The notes under the pieces: model-generated
Database searches by the model: none
What the model saw: only the letters and a program-made list of their open reading frames with translations
What the model was told of the DNA's origin: nothing
NCBI GenBank assembly: GCA_945877815.1
Contig: CAMDWJ010000041.1
Span: 1 to 32,926, forward strand
DNA length: 32,926 bases
Direction of reading: 5' to 3'
From: Caenispirillum bisanense
GTDB taxonomy: Bacteria; Pseudomonadota; Alphaproteobacteria; Rhodospirillales; UBA2165
Shown here: piece by piece, positions 7,294 to 15,628 of the stretch
Layout: every line of letters starts with the position of its first letter
Numbering within the stretch: the first letter of the stretch is position 1
Position numbers and translations under genes: made by a program

Positions 7294-8355
7294 TCAGATC
7301 AGGCTTTTGCCTTCGAAACGTTTGCGCCAGGCCGGCAGCGCATCGGGGTTGACGACATGGCGGGGGATTTCGCCGCGAAGAGCGGCGAGCGCCGCGTTCG
7401 TCGCCCATTGGATGTTCTGACCCTGTTGGCCGCCGCCGCTGCCGCCGACCATATGGGGCGTCAGCAGAACTTTGTCGCCGAGGCTGAGCAGGGGCGATTG
7501 TTTGGGCACAGGTTCGACATTGAACGCATCGAGTGCCGCTCCGCCGAGGCGGTTCGCCTCCAGCGCGTTATAAAGCGCATCCTCGTCCACCAAAGGCCCG
7601 CGCGCTGTATTGATCAGCAAGGCCGTGGGTTTCATGAGTTTCAGCGAGTCCGTGTCGATCAGCCCGCGCGTTTCCTTATTGAGATCGCAATGTAGTGTTA
7701 CGACGTCGGATTCTTTGAGCAGCGTGTTGAGATCGGTCGGTGTCGCGTTGTGATGCACGAACTTGGATTCGTCTACATAGGGATCGTAGGCGAGCACACG
7801 TACGCGCCACGGTTCCAGCAGATCGGCGAGGCGCGATCCGATGCGCCCCAACCCGACGATGCCGATGGTGATGCCAGCGTAGCCATCCTGACGGCGGCCG
7901 AGAAAGGTGCCGTTCAACTCAGCCTTGCGCCAGCCGCCGCCCCGAACCTCGCGGTCGAGTTCGGGAAGCCGCTTCAGCATCGAGAGCATCATGGCGAAAG
8001 CACCTTCGGCGACTCCGCCCCAATTCGATTCCACCGGCGCATGGGTGACCAGGATCCCCATCTCGGTGCAATCGTCGAGATCGATATCGTCGTAGCCGAT
8101 GTTGTAGCGCGCGATCACGCGCAGATCGGGGAAGGGGGTCAGGAGTTTGCGATCCATCATCAGCCCTTCCATGCGGGCCCCCAGCATGGCCACCGCGCCG
8201 GGACCTTTGGCCTGAAAGGTCGGGAGTGTCGCGCCCAGTGCCGCGCGCCAAGTCGGATCGCCGAACATCAGATCGCAGCCGACGCTTTCCAATTGCTTGT
8301 GAGAGGCGCCGTCCTTGTCGCTCGGGATGTAGACGTAAACTTTGGGCCGCGCCAT
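7294..8355 (-). CDS. D-isomer-specific 2-hydroxyacid dehydrogenase
   Basis: 353 residues. The NAD-binding Rossmann motif GIVGLGRIGSRLA lies near residue 165. The three family catalytic residues are present in order: Arg in NTARGPLVDEDAL, Glu in FNVEP and His in LTPHMVGG. It reduces 2-keto acids to D-2-hydroxyacids or the reverse, using NAD(P), in the cytosol. The start ATG 8355 is one base after the stop of the alpha/beta hydrolase gene (TGA-C-ATG), so the genes are surely co-transcribed. Length and motifs are complete. The operon context (hydrolase, dehydrogenase, VOC protein) points to a catabolic route and not to serine or vitamin B6 synthesis. Substrate unassigned. Confidence 0.9.
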   Translation of the reverse strand: MARPKVYVYIPSDKDGASHKQLESVGCDLMFGDPTWRAALGATLPTFQAKGPGAVAMLGARMEGLMMDRKLLTPFPDLRVIARYNIGYDDIDLDDCTEMGILVTHAPVESNWGGVAEGAFAMMLSMLKRLPELDREVRGGGWRKAELNGTFLGRRQDGYAGITIGIVGLGRIGSRLADLLEPWRVRVLAYDPYVDESKFVHHNATPTDLNTLLKESDVVTLHCDLNKETRGLIDTDSLKLMKPTALLINTARGPLVDEDALYNALEANRLGGAALDAFNVEPVPKQSPLLSLGDKVLLTPHMVGGSGGGQQGQNIQWATNAALAALRGEIPRHVVNPDALPAWRKRFEGKSLI

Positions 8356-8356
8356 G

Positions 8357-9235
8357 TCAGACCCCGATCATCGACATCATCGCATGGTGCAGTTCGCTAT
8401 CGGCATTGGCGAACTCGCGCGACATGGCGAAATGATGTGCGCCGGGCACGACGATCTCGTTGACCGAAAGCCCCGCCGCCTTCCACGCCTTGGCGAAATC
8501 GGCGCTCTGGCGCTTGAACTCGGGCAGTTCGGGCGCGCCATAGCCAATGATCAGGGGGCCGAACGACTTCGGCAGATGAAAGATCGGGCTGTTCCGCTTG
8601 GCCTCGGCTTCATCCATCTTGAGCGCATCATTGGCACCGCCCGGTCCGGCCAATTGCAGCGCCATCATGTCGTAGACGCCGGACATCGCGCATGCACCCT
8701 TGACCACATTTTCCGGCACGCCGTATTTCGCATGCCAACCAGGCATCAGGGTGGTGCCGGTCAGATGACCGCCCGCCGAATTGCCCGAAACGAAAATGCG
8801 GTTCGGATCGCCGCCGTAGCGCGCAATGTTTTTGTAGATCCAGGCAACGGCCGCGCGGACATGATCGACGATGGCGTCGAGCTTAAAAGCAGGCGCAAGC
8901 CCGTAATCAATCGGGACCCAAGTGACGCCTTTCGGCACGATCGCTTCGGCCGAGAAGGCACGCGCGTTCTTGCTGCCCGCCGTCCAGCCTCCGCCATGGA
9001 TGTCGATCAGGACCGGCGCGTTGGCCGTGCTCGCCGGAAAGATGTCGAGCTTCTGGATTTCGGCCTCGCCATAGGCGACGTTGCGCTCGCATTTCAGGGT
9101 GGCGCTGACGCGTTTGCTCTGTTCGGCGTTCCATTGTTGGTAAGCGCCGAGATCGCTCACCGTCGCGGCCGGATTGTATTGGACGGTCAGTTCCTGCGCA
9201 GTGTAGCCACTATAGATTTTATCGGCGTCGGGCAT
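8357..9235 (-). CDS. Alpha/beta hydrolase, kynurenine-formamidase/carboxylesterase-like
   Basis: 292 residues. The oxyanion motif HGGGW is at residues 80-84 and the nucleophile elbow GNSAGGH has Ser153. The catalytic His is probably in GAHHFAM near the C-terminus. The N-terminus (KIYSGYTAQELTVQYNP) resembles arylformamidase-type proteins, but esterase activity is equally possible. No signal peptide, so cytosolic. The start has GGGAGGA 6 bases upstream, in a leader almost identical to that of the TctC-like gene at 1214. It is the first gene of the hydrolase, dehydrogenase, VOC operon and divergent from the glycine riboswitch/glcB unit. Confidence 0.87.
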   Translation of the reverse strand: MPDADKIYSGYTAQELTVQYNPAATVSDLGAYQQWNAEQSKRVSATLKCERNVAYGEAEIQKLDIFPASTANAPVLIDIHGGGWTAGSKNARAFSAEAIVPKGVTWVPIDYGLAPAFKLDAIVDHVRAAVAWIYKNIARYGGDPNRIFVSGNSAGGHLTGTTLMPGWHAKYGVPENVVKGACAMSGVYDMMALQLAGPGGANDALKMDEAEAKRNSPIFHLPKSFGPLIIGYGAPELPEFKRQSADFAKAWKAAGLSVNEIVVPGAHHFAMSREFANADSELHHAMMSMIGV

Positions 9236-9269
9236 GGTTTCCTCCCTGGATATCGTTCTTATCGCGGAA

Positions 9270-9295
9270 GCATGCCTCCCTCGGAGGGGGCGTGC
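9270..9295. other. Strong hairpin in the divergent region before the glycine riboswitch
   Basis: Bases 9270-9279 pair with 9286-9295 (GCATGCCTCC side with the GGGGGCGTGC side, two G-T pairs) around a 6-base loop. No T tract follows on either strand. It would fall in the 5' leader of the minus-strand hydrolase operon, or upstream of the glcB promoter on the plus strand. Its role is unknown. Confidence 0.35.
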
Positions 9296-9348
9296 AATCC
9301 CCGAGACTGCAAGGGTTTTGGCCGAGGTTGATCGCGTTCAAGCACCCC

Positions 9349-9377
9349 TTGCCCGCTCAATAGAACGGCGATACCTT
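9349..9377 (+). promoter_or_regulatory. Candidate promoter for the riboswitch-glcB transcript
   Basis: TTGCCC (9349-9354), 17 bp, TACCTT (9372-9377). The boxes are only fair, but the predicted start near 9384 is just before the first riboswitch helix, as expected for a riboswitch leader. Confidence 0.35.
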
Positions 9378-9395
9378 AAATTGTCCAATTGACGA

Positions 9396-9592
9396 TGCGG
9401 GAGAGTTCGAGGGCGCGTTGCCATCTCGACGCCGAAGGAGCAACCGCCCCGGAAACTCTCAGGCACCGGAACCGTTTCGTCAGGACGATCTGGAGAGAGG
9501 CACCTGAAAAAAGGTGTCCACCGAAGGGGATGTTTGTCCGCAAGGCGCGCGGACGGCAGAAGCTCTCAGGTACCGTGACAGAGGGGGCGCTG
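9396..9592 (+). promoter_or_regulatory. Tandem glycine riboswitch in the malate synthase leader
   Basis: Two glycine-aptamer cores are readable. Aptamer I (about 9396-9498) has GGGAGAG, CGCCGAAGGAGCAA, AACTCTCAGGCACCGG and CTGGAGAG. Aptamer II (about 9500-9592) has CACCGAAGGGG, AGCTCTCAGGTACCGTGACA and GAGGGGG. They are joined by the usual short linker, with a CACCT/AGGTG stem at 9501-9515. A hairpin GAACCGAA/TTCGGTTC (9595-9602 with 9605-9612) follows, with no T tract. The glcB ribosome site GGGGGA at 9635-9640 lies about 22 bases beyond it, so control of translation is more likely than termination. Tandem architecture implies cooperative or tertiary-contact glycine sensing. Known targets are mostly glycine cleavage or glycine export genes; here the target is malate synthase G. 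Confidence 0.93.
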
Positions 9593-9644
9593 GGGAACCG
9601 AAGGTTCGGTTCGAAGGCGATGCTTGTCTATCACGGGGGAAACT

Positions 9645-11816
9645 ATGAGCGGCTTAAACCATGGCCTGCGGGTCGCGCCGGTTCTTGCTGAACTGATCGA
9701 AAAGGATATCGCGCCCGGAACGGGAATCGCGCCTGATGCCTTTTGGGCGTCTTGTGCGGCGATCTTTACCGATCTCACGCCACGCCTGCGGGCGTTGCTG
9801 GACAAGCGCGATGCGCTGCAGACCAAGATCGATGCGTGGCACCGAGAACGCAAGGGCCAGCCGATCGACGCCGCCATCTACAAGAAATTCCTGATCGAGA
9901 TCGGGTACTTGTTGCCGGAGGGTGGCGCGTTCGCCATCAATACTTCGAAGGTCGATCCCGAGATCGCCGAGATCGCGGGGCCGCAGCTCGTCGTTCCCGT
10001 CACCAACGCGCGCTATGCGTTGAATGCGGCGAATGCACGTTGGGGCAGCCTGTACGACGCGCTCTACGGCACCGATGTGATCTCCGAAGACGGGGGCGCC
10101 GAAAAGGGCAAGGGCTATAATCCGGTGCGCGGCGCAGCAGTGATCGCCTGGGCTGCGGGTTTCCTGGATGAAGCCACACCATTGGCGCGGGGGAAACATG
10201 CCGACGTCGTCTCCTACAGGATCGTGGACGGACGCTTGGTCGCCGATTTCAAGGACAGCTCGGAAACCGCGATCGCGAGCCCCGAGAAGTTCGTTGGTTT
10301 CGTGAAGGACGACACAGGCGAGCTGTCGGCGATCCTGGTGCGCAATAACGGACTGCACATTGAAATCCAGATCGATCGTACCCACCTGATCGGTCGGGAT
10401 CATGCGGCGGGTGTGAAGGATGTGGTCCTTGAGGCAGCGATCACGACCATCCAGGATTTGGAGGATTCCATTTCGGCAGTCGATGCCGAGGACAAGGTGC
10501 TCGCCTATCGCAATCTGCTGGGGCTGTTTAAAGGCGATCTCGCGGCGAGCTTCGAAAAGGGCGGATCGAAGATGGTCCGTAGCTTAGAGCCGGACCGCAT
10601 CTATACCGCACCCGACGGCAAGCAACTGACGCTGGCCGGTCGCAGCCTTCTGCTTGTGCGCAATGTTGGCCACCATATGTGGACCGATGCGGTGACGCTG
10701 GGTGGCAAGCCGGTGCCCGAAGGTATACTTGATGCGATGGTGACCGGCCTGATCGCGCTGCACGATCTTAAAAAATCGAGCGGCCCGCGCAACAGCCGCG
10801 CCGGCAGCTTCTATATCGTGAAGCCCAAGATGCACGGGCCCGAGGAGGTCGCTTTCACGGCAGAGATTTTCAGCCGCGTCGAAAGCATGCTGGGCCTCGC
10901 CCGCGCGACCCTCAAAATGGGCATCATGGACGAGGAGCGGCGCACCACGGTGAACCTCAGGGAATGCGTGCGCGCGGCGGCCGACCGCGTGGTCTTCATC
11001 AATACCGGTTTTCTCGACCGCACCGGCGACGAGATCCATACCTCGATGGAAGCCGGACCTTTCGCGCGCAAGATGCAGCTCCGCAAGGAACCCTGGATCG
11101 GTGCCTACGAAGATTGGAATGTCGATATCGGACTCGCCGCCGGTTTTCGCGGCAAGGCGCAGATCGGCAAGGGCATGTGGGCGATGCCGGACGAGATGAA
11201 GCAGATGATGGACGCCAAGATCGCCCATCCCAAGGCGGGCGCCAACACGGCCTGGGTGCCGTCGCCGACCGCGGCGACCCTGCACGCGGTCCATTATCAC
11301 CGGGTCAGCGTCGCCAACCGCCAACAGGAATTGATGACGCGCGCGCGCGCCAGCCTCGACGCCATCCTGACGATCCCGCTGCTCGGCGGCGTCAACCTCT
11401 CCGACGCAGAAGTACACGCCGAACTCGACAACAACGCGCAAGGCATCCTCGGTTACGTCGTGCGTTGGATCGACCAGGGCGTCGGCTGCTCCAAGGTGCC
11501 GGACATCGATGATGTCGGCCTAATGGAGGACCGCGCGACCTTGCGCATCTCCAGCCAGCATATCGCCAACTGGCTGCACCACGGCGTGTGCACCCAGGGT
11601 CAGGTGATGGAGACCTTAAAGCGCATGGCCGCAGTGGTCGATCGTCAGAATGCGAATGACCGCGCCTACAAACCGATGGCGCCGAATTTCGACGCCTCGA
11701 TCGCCTTCCTGGCCGCGTGCGATCTTGTCTTCAAGGGCAACGCGCAGCCCAACGGCTATACCGAATTCGTCCTTCACGACCGCCGCCGCGAGGCGAAGGC
11801 TGCGCAGGTGCGTTAA
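9645..11816 (+). CDS. glcB: Malate synthase G
   Basis: 723 residues, the same length as the well-known enterobacterial enzyme. It condenses glyoxylate with acetyl-CoA to malate in the cytosol (glyoxylate/glycolate use). Family marks are present: [18 protein letters not shown] with the catalytic-region Arg, [41 protein letters not shown], and near the end [27 protein letters not shown] with the Cys and the general-base Asp region. ATG 9645 is chosen over an upstream TTG because GGGGGA precedes it by 4 bases. No glcDEF or isocitrate lyase is in the window. The upstream tandem glycine riboswitch suggests that glyoxylate made from glycine is the relevant substrate supply. Confidence 0.97.
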   Translation: MSGLNHGLRVAPVLAELIEKDIAPGTGIAPDAFWASCAAIFTDLTPRLRALLDKRDALQTKIDAWHRERKGQPIDAAIYKKFLIEIGYLLPEGGAFAINTSKVDPEIAEIAGPQLVVPVTNARYALNAANARWGSLYDALYGTDVISEDGGAEKGKGYNPVRGAAVIAWAAGFLDEATPLARGKHADVVSYRIVDGRLVADFKDSSETAIASPEKFVGFVKDDTGELSAILVRNNGLHIEIQIDRTHLIGRDHAAGVKDVVLEAAITTIQDLEDSISAVDAEDKVLAYRNLLGLFKGDLAASFEKGGSKMVRSLEPDRIYTAPDGKQLTLAGRSLLLVRNVGHHMWTDAVTLGGKPVPEGILDAMVTGLIALHDLKKSSGPRNSRAGSFYIVKPKMHGPEEVAFTAEIFSRVESMLGLARATLKMGIMDEERRTTVNLRECVRAAADRVVFINTGFLDRTGDEIHTSMEAGPFARKMQLRKEPWIGAYEDWNVDIGLAAGFRGKAQIGKGMWAMPDEMKQMMDAKIAHPKAGANTAWVPSPTAATLHAVHYHRVSVANRQQELMTRARASLDAILTIPLLGGVNLSDAEVHAELDNNAQGILGYVVRWIDQGVGCSKVPDIDDVGLMEDRATLRISSQHIANWLHHGVCTQGQVMETLKRMAAVVDRQNANDRAYKPMAPNFDASIAFLAACDLVFKGNAQPNGYTEFVLHDRRREAKAAQVR

Positions 11817-11832
11817 GCGGGCGAGCGTGCGT

Positions 11833-12523
11833 ATGCGAGGGGGTATTGTCGCCGCCGCGATCTTACTGATGGGGACGAACGTGCAAGCCGAAGATTCGTT
11901 CTTCGTCGCCAATACCGCGAAGGCGCGCATCTCATTGAGCGGACCTTGTCGCGGCGCGGCGTAGCGACGTGAGTTTCCTGATCACGCTCGGCGGGCACGC
12001 AGTGACGGGGGATCGTTTGCTGCGCGAACAGTTCAATGAGTTGCAGGTTCTCTCAGGTGCATCCGCGCAACAGATCGTGCGTAACGGACGCAATACCCGC
12101 CGGCTGATGGATGCCGCGCTGGCGGCGCCCGATGCCCTGCCATGCGAAGCCGAAACGATCCGCGCCGAATTGGGCGAAAGCGCGCAATGGGCGGCGGCGC
12201 AGGCCGCTTTCTTCGGCGCGGCCTGGACGCGTTGGATATTGGCTTACGATCCCGCGCCGACACTGGCGGCGCTCAAGATCCCTGTGCTGGCGCTGTACGG
12301 CGAAAAGGACCGCCAGGTTTTGCCGACATCGAACCGGGGTGCCGCCGAAAGCGCGCTGGCCGGCAATCCTCGTGCGCGTATCGAGGTCGTTCCCGGCGTC
12401 AATCACCTGTTCCAGACGGCCGGGACGGGGCATCCATCCGAATATGCTGCGATCAAAGAAGATATCTCGCCGAAGGTCCTTGAGTTGATCGCCGAGGGGA
12501 TTCGCGCGCTACCCCCGAAGTAG
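11833..12523 (+). pseudogene. Alpha/beta hydrolase remnant with internal deletion and frameshift
   Basis: ATG 11833 opens a signal peptide (MRGGIVAAAILLMGTNVQA) followed by about 20 residues that resemble the first strand of secreted alpha/beta hydrolases, then stops at 11961. In another frame, from 11939, ADLVAARRSDVSFLITLGG continues as the C-terminal half of such a hydrolase to the stop at 12521. The acid is in LALYGEKDRQV and the His in VPGVNHLFQ. The oxyanion and GHSEGG-type nucleophile region that should lie between is absent. A GTG at 11969 could give a 184-residue product, but it would have no nucleophile and would start inside a conserved strand. The best reading is decay by an out-of-frame deletion of well over 100 codons. 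It follows glcB closely and abuts ogt. Confidence 0.65.
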
Positions 12524-13090
12524 TCACAAGCCCAGCAATCCCTGCGCCGGAGGTTCCGGACCGACGCGCACGCCTTCCAACTCAAGCATGCGGAGCTTTG
12601 TCTCCGCGCCGCCCGGCGCCGAGAAGCCGCCGATCTTGCCACCAGCCGCGAGCACGCGGTGGCATGGAATGATCAGTGGCACGGGGTTCTTGCCCATGGC
12701 CTGGCCGACATCGCGGGCACCTTCCCAATCGTCGATGCCCAGTTCTTTCGCGAGTGCACCATAGGTGGTGGTTTTTCCCCATGCGACGTGCCGCAACGCC
12801 AGGTAGATGCGTTTCGAGAAATCGCTCAGGTCACTGAGATCGACCCGGATGTCCGAGAAATCGATCGCCTCGCCGTCGTAGTATCTGTGCACCGCAACAA
12901 TGATCTCGGATATTTCGGGTGTCGGTGTCTCCGGCGCCGCGCCGGAGACACGGCGCAGAAGGTTGCGCGCGGTCGTATCGGCGCTTTGGCTCGGCAACTG
13001 GAAATGCGTGACGCCGATGTCGTTCCAGGCGATGGCGCCAAAGCCATGCGCCGTTTCGAAGACATGGTAGCGGTGATGGGCTGCGGTCAT
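12524..13090 (-). CDS. ogt: Methylated-DNA-[protein]-cysteine S-methyltransferase
   Basis: 188 residues from ATG 13090, with GAGGAG 8 bases upstream. The suicide-acceptor motif IPCHRV contains Cys143. The helix-turn-helix and DNA-contact region TTTYGALAKELG followed by ARDVGQAMGKNPVPLI is complete. It removes O6-alkyl groups from guanine (and O4 from thymine) by transferring them to its own cysteine, giving direct DNA repair in the cytosol. It lacks the N-terminal Ada regulatory domain, so it is of Ogt/MGMT type; ogt is used as the closest symbol. The gene is monocistronic, and its stop directly abuts the stop of the convergent hydrolase remnant. Confidence 0.93.
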   Translation of the reverse strand: MTAAHHRYHVFETAHGFGAIAWNDIGVTHFQLPSQSADTTARNLLRRVSGAAPETPTPEISEIIVAVHRYYDGEAIDFSDIRVDLSDLSDFSKRIYLALRHVAWGKTTTYGALAKELGIDDWEGARDVGQAMGKNPVPLIIPCHRVLAAGGKIGGFSAPGGAETKLRMLELEGVRVGPEPPAQGLLGL

Positions 13091-13305
13091 ATCGCGTTCT
13101 CCTCGCGCATATGAAGCCACGTGGCGCACGTGTTGTCGTTCCGATTCTTGCGCTGCCGGATCAAAACGGCCGGTCTGGTTGATCCGCTGCGAATCGCGCT
13201 AGAGTGACGCCGCGCATCGCGTTAAGTTGCGCAGATAAGCCGCCGAAGCGGTAGCCGTACGTCAAACTGGGGTGGGATTGCAGTCCGCGATAAGGGGGGA
13301 CCGGC

Positions 13306-14136
13306 ATGACCATCGATCTAACGGGTAAGGTCGCCATCGTGACAGGCGGCGGGCGGGGGCTTGGCCGAGCCATGACCTTGGCTCTGACCGAGGCGGGGGC
13401 CGACGTCGTCGTCGCCGGCCATATCCCCCACGATCTCGATCCGATCAAATTCGATGTGGCGCGGCAGGGCAAGGGACGGTGCCATCCCGTCCTTGCCGAT
13501 GTTCGCAAATCGGACAATTGCGAGCGCGCGGTGGGGGCTGCGATCGACCGCTTCGGCCATCTCGATATTCTCGTGAACAATGCCGGTTTGGGGATGACGT
13601 TGGTCAGCCCGACCTTCACCTCGGACCCGCCGAAATTCTGGACGGTCACACCCGATGCATGGCGTTCCATCATGGAGACCAATGCCAATGGGCCCTTCAA
13701 TATGGCGCGAGCGGCGGCGCCTCATATGATGCGCCGGGGCTGGGGACGCATTGTCAATGTGACCACCGGCATCGACACGATGCAGCATCGCGGCTATTCG
13801 CCTTATGGCCCGTCCAAGGCAGCGTTGGAAGCCGCCAGCTATGCCTGGGCCGGCGATCTCGAAGGAACCGGCGTCACCGTGAACGTCCTGACGCCGGGCG
13901 GCCCAACCGACACCGACCTCCTGCCCGGTCGAAAGGGCGATCCGAACCGCGATGGGACTGGGCGCACCCTATTGTCGCCCGACGTCATGAAAGCCCCGAT
14001 CGTCTGGCTCGCCTCGGAGCTGTCGGACGGGGTTTCGGCCTTTCGGTTCAGCGGGCGCGAGTGGGATTCCAGCCTGCCGCCGACCGAAGCGGCCGAACGC
14101 GCGGCCCGGCCGGCCGGGTTCACGGAACGGCTCTGA
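13306..14136 (+). CDS. Short-chain dehydrogenase/reductase (SDR)
   Basis: 276 residues. The cofactor motif TGGGRGLG is at 13-20 and NNAG at 91-94. The active-site pair is Tyr167-x3-Lys171 (YGPSK), with Thr154 where the catalytic Ser usually sits. This is the classical SDR fold: NAD(P)-dependent oxidation or reduction of an alcohol or ketone, cytosolic. A 20-residue insertion (SPTFTSDPPKFWTV, about 101-114) follows the NNAG strand. The C-terminus carries a substrate-loop segment (PTDTDLLPGRKG) typical of broad classical SDRs. GGGGGG precedes the ATG. It stands alone, with an IclR-type remnant 93 bp downstream that may once have been its regulator. Confidence 0.9.
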   Translation: MTIDLTGKVAIVTGGGRGLGRAMTLALTEAGADVVVAGHIPHDLDPIKFDVARQGKGRCHPVLADVRKSDNCERAVGAAIDRFGHLDILVNNAGLGMTLVSPTFTSDPPKFWTVTPDAWRSIMETNANGPFNMARAAAPHMMRRGWGRIVNVTTGIDTMQHRGYSPYGPSKAALEAASYAWAGDLEGTGVTVNVLTPGGPTDTDLLPGRKGDPNRDGTGRTLLSPDVMKAPIVWLASELSDGVSAFRFSGREWDSSLPPTEAAERAARPAGFTERL

Positions 14137-14229
14137 CCGGCCCGAATCCGCATCCGACCCCGGCGGCGCGTTGAAACAGCGATTGATGTAGGTTAAGGAG
14201 CGGTAGGTCCGGTGGGGTAGTATTGCGGC

Positions 14230-14634
14230 ATGCAGGATGGATCGAACGGCATAAAGGGCGCGCCGGTCACCAATGCGTTGGATGACGACGAAGTCGATGC
14301 GGGCGGGGCGTCTCAGCAGGCGGGCGTGCAGTCGGTCGAGATCACCGCGCGTATCTTGAAGGAGCTGGCGGCGGATGGGCGCCCGTTACCGCTCAAAGGC
14401 GTCGCCAAGGTTGCGGGCATGTCGCGGGCGCACGGCGCTGTGATGCCTGGCGTCGATGCGCTCGCGGCGCCGGTGTTCGACCATTCCGGAAAATTGATCG
14501 CAGTCGTCTGTACGTTCGGCCGTGCGGGTGCCTTTGATTCGCGATGGAACGGCCGGTGCGCGCGCATACTTGCGGTGGTCACGGAGGGCCTGTCGCGACA
14601 ATTCGGCTTCGTCGATGCGATTCCGGAGAGGTAG
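14230..14634 (+). pseudogene. IclR-family regulator remnant with in-frame internal deletion
   Basis: 134 codons where the family has about 250. Residues 32-68 (GVQSVEITARILKELAADG, then LPLKGVAKVAGMS) match the start of an IclR winged helix. At about residues 66-70 the sequence jumps to the C-terminal end of the effector domain (PGVDALAAPVFDHSGKLIA, then GRCARILAVVTEGLSRQFG). The recognition helix, wing and most of the ligand domain are missing, yet the frame is intact. It is unlikely to bind its old operator. It may be a recent deletion, or a kept mini-protein. A second internally deleted gene lies 2 kb upstream. The cupin gene starts 8 bp after its stop. Confidence 0.7.
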
Positions 14635-14642
14635 GAAAGACG

Positions 14643-15620
14643 ATGGACATTTCGCATTCCCAGGATGCGGCGCCTTATGGCCTTGCCGATCTGCTGGCGC
14701 CCCTGACGACGCAGGAATTCTTCAATTCCATATACGAGAAGAAGCCGATCCATATTCAGGGGACGGCTGAAAAATTCGCCTTCGCGATGTCATGGGATAT
14801 TCTCAACGGTATCCTCAACCAGTCCTCGATCTGGACGCCTCAGTCGCTTCAACTCGTTCTGGATACGGACACGGTGCCGCCGCAGCAATATACGCGCGAG
14901 GGCCTGGCGCTCAACGGCGGCACGACCTTACAGATCGATTTCGAGAAAGTCCGGGCGCTTGTCGGCAGGGGCGCCTCTTTGGTCCTCAATTCGATCGAGG
15001 GGCTGACGCCCGGGGTCAAGCGGATCGCCGAACTTCTCGGTCGCGAGCCCGGCGGCAAGGTGCAAACGAATTTGTACTGCTCGTGGCAGGCCCATCAGGC
15101 GTTCGACGTGCATTTCGATACGCACGATGTTTTCGCGATGCAGGTGACGGGTGAGAAGAATTGGAGGATCTATCAGCGCCACTTCCAATATCCGATCAAC
15201 CATCCGGCCTTCAAGATGCTGCCGGTCTCCTATCATCATCAACACAAAGGCCCGCTGTTGATGGAGTTCACCATGCGGCCCGGCGATCTCGTTTACATCC
15301 CGCGCGGCTATTATCACGAGGCAATGGCGCAGAGCGACAGTACGGTCCATCTGTCCTTCAGTGTCGTGAAGATGATCGGCGTTGACGTCCTCACGGTCCT
15401 ATACGAACACGGCGTCATGGATGACGTGTTCCGTGCGCATCTGCCGGATCCAACGGCGCGCGAGGGCAAGGCGCTTGATGAGCATTTGATGCGCATCGCG
15501 GGCCGCCTGCGCGAATTGCTGCGCGAGCCGAAGATCCGCACCCAAATCGAATCCGCGATCACCGGCTTCCGCTATCCCGTCGACCGGATCAAGCTGCCGG
15601 ACGACGCCGGCAAGAAGTAA
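14643..15620 (+). CDS. JmjC-like cupin protein (cupin_4/ribosomal-oxygenase type)
   Basis: 325 residues from ATG 14643, with AGGAAAG 4 bases upstream. An Fe(II)/2-oxoglutarate dioxygenase core is visible: His157-x-Asp159 in DVHFDTHDVFAMQVTGEKNW and His225 in GDLVYIPRGYYHEA. The order fits the JmjC facial triad. The N-terminal FFNSIYEKKPIHIQG segment is typical of the cupin_4 group, whose best-known members hydroxylate ribosomal-protein residues. The substrate here is unknown. The C-terminal 80 residues are helical and could dimerise. It begins 8 bp after the IclR remnant and may share its transcript. The next gene is convergent, 8 bp away. Confidence 0.85.
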   Translation: MDISHSQDAAPYGLADLLAPLTTQEFFNSIYEKKPIHIQGTAEKFAFAMSWDILNGILNQSSIWTPQSLQLVLDTDTVPPQQYTREGLALNGGTTLQIDFEKVRALVGRGASLVLNSIEGLTPGVKRIAELLGREPGGKVQTNLYCSWQAHQAFDVHFDTHDVFAMQVTGEKNWRIYQRHFQYPINHPAFKMLPVSYHHQHKGPLLMEFTMRPGDLVYIPRGYYHEAMAQSDSTVHLSFSVVKMIGVDVLTVLYEHGVMDDVFRAHLPDPTAREGKALDEHLMRIAGRLRELLREPKIRTQIESAITGFRYPVDRIKLPDDAGKK

Positions 15621-15628
15621 CCCAGATT

